Below are positions 4,958 through 5,876 of a DNA stretch of 5,876 bases, in pieces. Below the pieces are notes generated by a model that worked only from the letters and a program-made list of their open reading frames with translations, was not told the origin of the DNA and did not search any database. The stretch comes from Leptolyngbyaceae cyanobacterium CSSed165cm_216. Its GTDB lineage: Bacteria; Cyanobacteriota; Cyanobacteriia; Phormidesmidales; Phormidesmidaceae. The number at the start of each line of letters is the position of its first letter. Positions within the stretch are counted from its first letter, which is position 1. The stretch is taken from NCBI GenBank assembly GCA_007135385.1, contig SLIY01000243.1:1-5876 (forward strand). The letters are read 5' to 3'. The position numbers were made by a program, and so were the translations under genes.

Positions 4958-5656
4958 ATGACCACCGTTTTCGACTTTTTAGCCCGGGGCGGCCCTGTCA
5001 TGGTGCCGATTATGGGCTGTTCAGTGCTGACCATCGCCACAGCCTTAGAGCGAGGCCTATTTTGGACTCAGCTGCTGAAGCGGGAAGGGCAGGTGGTGAA
5101 TCAGGTGCTGGAGGCATCGCGGCGCGACTTGAGTCAGGCGGCGGCGATCGCAGTCCAGTCCCAAGATATCCCCATTGGTCGGTTTCTGCTAGCCCCCCTG
5201 CGGCTAAAGCAACCCTCCCCTGAAACCTTTCGACTAGCGATGGAAACAGCGGGCGATCGCGAGTTTGTGAAAATGCGCAAGGGGGATAAAATCCTTGAAA
5301 CCATTGTGGCCGTTGCCCCCCTACTGGGGCTGTTGGGTACAGTCACGGGTTTGATCGCCACCTTTAGTAACCTCAATATTGGCGGTGGTGGCACCGGCGA
5401 ACAGGCCAGCGCCGCGGCAGCGGGTATCGGCGAAGCCCTGATTACCACCGCCGCTGGGATGGTGGTGGCGATTTTGGCCCTGCTGGTGTTTCGGGTCATG
5501 GTGTCGCTCCAGGCCCAACAAATGGATTACTTTTCCGACGCAGGCAACGAACTGGAACTGATCTACCGTCAATACTGGTACGAACCCGCCCTGCTGGCCA
5601 CTGACCAAGCCCATCGTGGCGAGTTCAGCAGCCCGGTCTCAACAGAACCCCGGTAG
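4958..5656 (+). CDS. exbB: MotA/TolQ/ExbB-family proton channel protein
   Basis: Inner-membrane stator subunit that, with an ExbD/TolR partner, uses proton flow to do work on the cell envelope. The symbol is family level: ExbB and TolQ cannot be told apart here. The 232 aa have three predicted helices (about 12-33, 113-137 and 159-183) separated by a cytoplasmic segment of roughly 80 residues, the family layout. The helix-2 signature PLLGLLGTVTGLIATF (121-136) and helix-3 signature GIGEALITTAAGMVVAI (156-172) are well conserved. Thr128, Glu159 and Thr164 correspond to E. coli ExbB Thr148, Glu176 and Thr181, which line the channel. A Gly-rich loop (142-147) links helices 2 and 3. No Shine-Dalgarno sequence is visible before ATG 4958, but MTTVFDFLARGGPVMVPI is a normal N-terminus for this family. 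The stop is 5 bp before the ExbD-like start, so the two are surely cotranscribed. Two HIP1 sites lie within it. Confidence 0.93.
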   Translation: MTTVFDFLARGGPVMVPIMGCSVLTIATALERGLFWTQLLKREGQVVNQVLEASRRDLSQAAAIAVQSQDIPIGRFLLAPLRLKQPSPETFRLAMETAGDREFVKMRKGDKILETIVAVAPLLGLLGTVTGLIATFSNLNIGGGGTGEQASAAAAGIGEALITTAAGMVVAILALLVFRVMVSLQAQQMDYFSDAGNELELIYRQYWYEPALLATDQAHRGEFSSPVSTEPR

Positions 5657-5661
5657 CGTCT

Positions 5662-5876
5662 ATGCGGTTTAAGCAGCAACAAAACGCCAAACTGCCTCAG
5701 GTGGATCTGATTCCCATGCTGAACGTGATGATGGGAATTCTGGCCTTTTTTGTGATGATTACCATGACCCTGGGCAGCGAAAGCCTGATCGAGGTACAGT
5801 TACCCGCTGACCAGCCTGCGGCAGACACCCCCTTGCCCGCTGACCCCTTTATCGTGGAACTGGCTGGCGTTAATGA
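5662..5876 (+). CDS. exbD: ExbD/TolR-family biopolymer transport protein (5' part only)
   Basis: The first 71 codons of a gene cut by the right edge. Residues 1-13 are a basic cytoplasmic tail (MRFKQQQNAK...), residues 16-38 the single N-terminal membrane helix (DLIPMLNVMMGILAFFVMITMTL), followed by the start of the periplasmic domain (SLIEVQLPAD, a Pro/Ala/Asp-rich loop 49-61, then FIVELAGVN). Position and layout directly behind an exbB-family gene, with a 5-bp gap, make the family call firm. The odd feature is in the helix: E. coli ExbD reads N-V-T-P-x-x-D, with Asp25 carrying the proton, while this protein reads D-L-I-P-x-x-N (Asp16, Asn21). Whether Asp16 replaces the usual Asp cannot be decided from the sequence. 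The symbol is family level. No Shine-Dalgarno sequence is visible, so translational coupling to the upstream gene is likely. Confidence 0.88.
   Translation, partial: MRFKQQQNAKLPQVDLIPMLNVMMGILAFFVMITMTLGSESLIEVQLPADQPAADTPLPADPFIVELAGVN

Overview
The window looks like chromosomal DNA from a filamentous, Leptolyngbya/Nodosilinea-like cyanobacterium. The family placement is inference. The cyanobacterial call rests on seven perfect copies of the HIP1 octamer GCGATCGC (starting at 666, 913, 1855, 2428, 3966, 5144 and 5253), all inside genes; on a heptanucleotide tandem array of the STRR kind known from cyanobacteria; and on the gene content. Shine-Dalgarno sequences are weak or absent in front of most genes.

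Layout. On the minus strand, purH (2993 to 1422, bifunctional IMP synthesis enzyme) is followed after 73 bp by a gene for a large TIR / transmembrane / WD40 protein. That gene starts at 1348 and runs off the left edge, so at least 449 codons are present. A 309-bp divergent intergenic region (2994-3302) holds a likely purH promoter, two short inverted repeats resembling dispersed cyanobacterial repeats, and a six-copy 7-bp array that ends just upstream of sdhC. On the plus strand follow sdhC (3303-4025, di-heme cytochrome b subunit of a succinate dehydrogenase), a lipoprotein with two cysteine-paired DUF4333-like modules (4150-4758), an ExbB/TolQ/MotA-family proton channel subunit (4958-5656) and the start of an ExbD/TolR-family partner (5662 to the right edge).

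How the genes relate. purH is housekeeping purine synthesis. sdhC anchors succinate dehydrogenase to the membrane, but no flavoprotein or iron-sulfur subunit is nearby. The ExbB/ExbD pair is a tight operon for a proton-motive-force-driven envelope motor; no TonB or receptor gene is visible. The TIR-WD40 gene is the most accessory-like element: a predicted cytoplasmic TIR effector is joined through a membrane helix to a WD40 propeller.

Points most worth a second look: (1) the ExbD-like protein has Asn where the family has its proton-carrying Asp, with an Asp five residues earlier where Asn is usual; (2) the predicted topology of the TIR-WD40 protein would put its propeller outside the cytoplasm; (3) the heptamer array sits where the sdhC -35 element should be; (4) a tandem 16/17-bp repeat precedes exbB; (5) the lipoprotein is built from an internal duplication.
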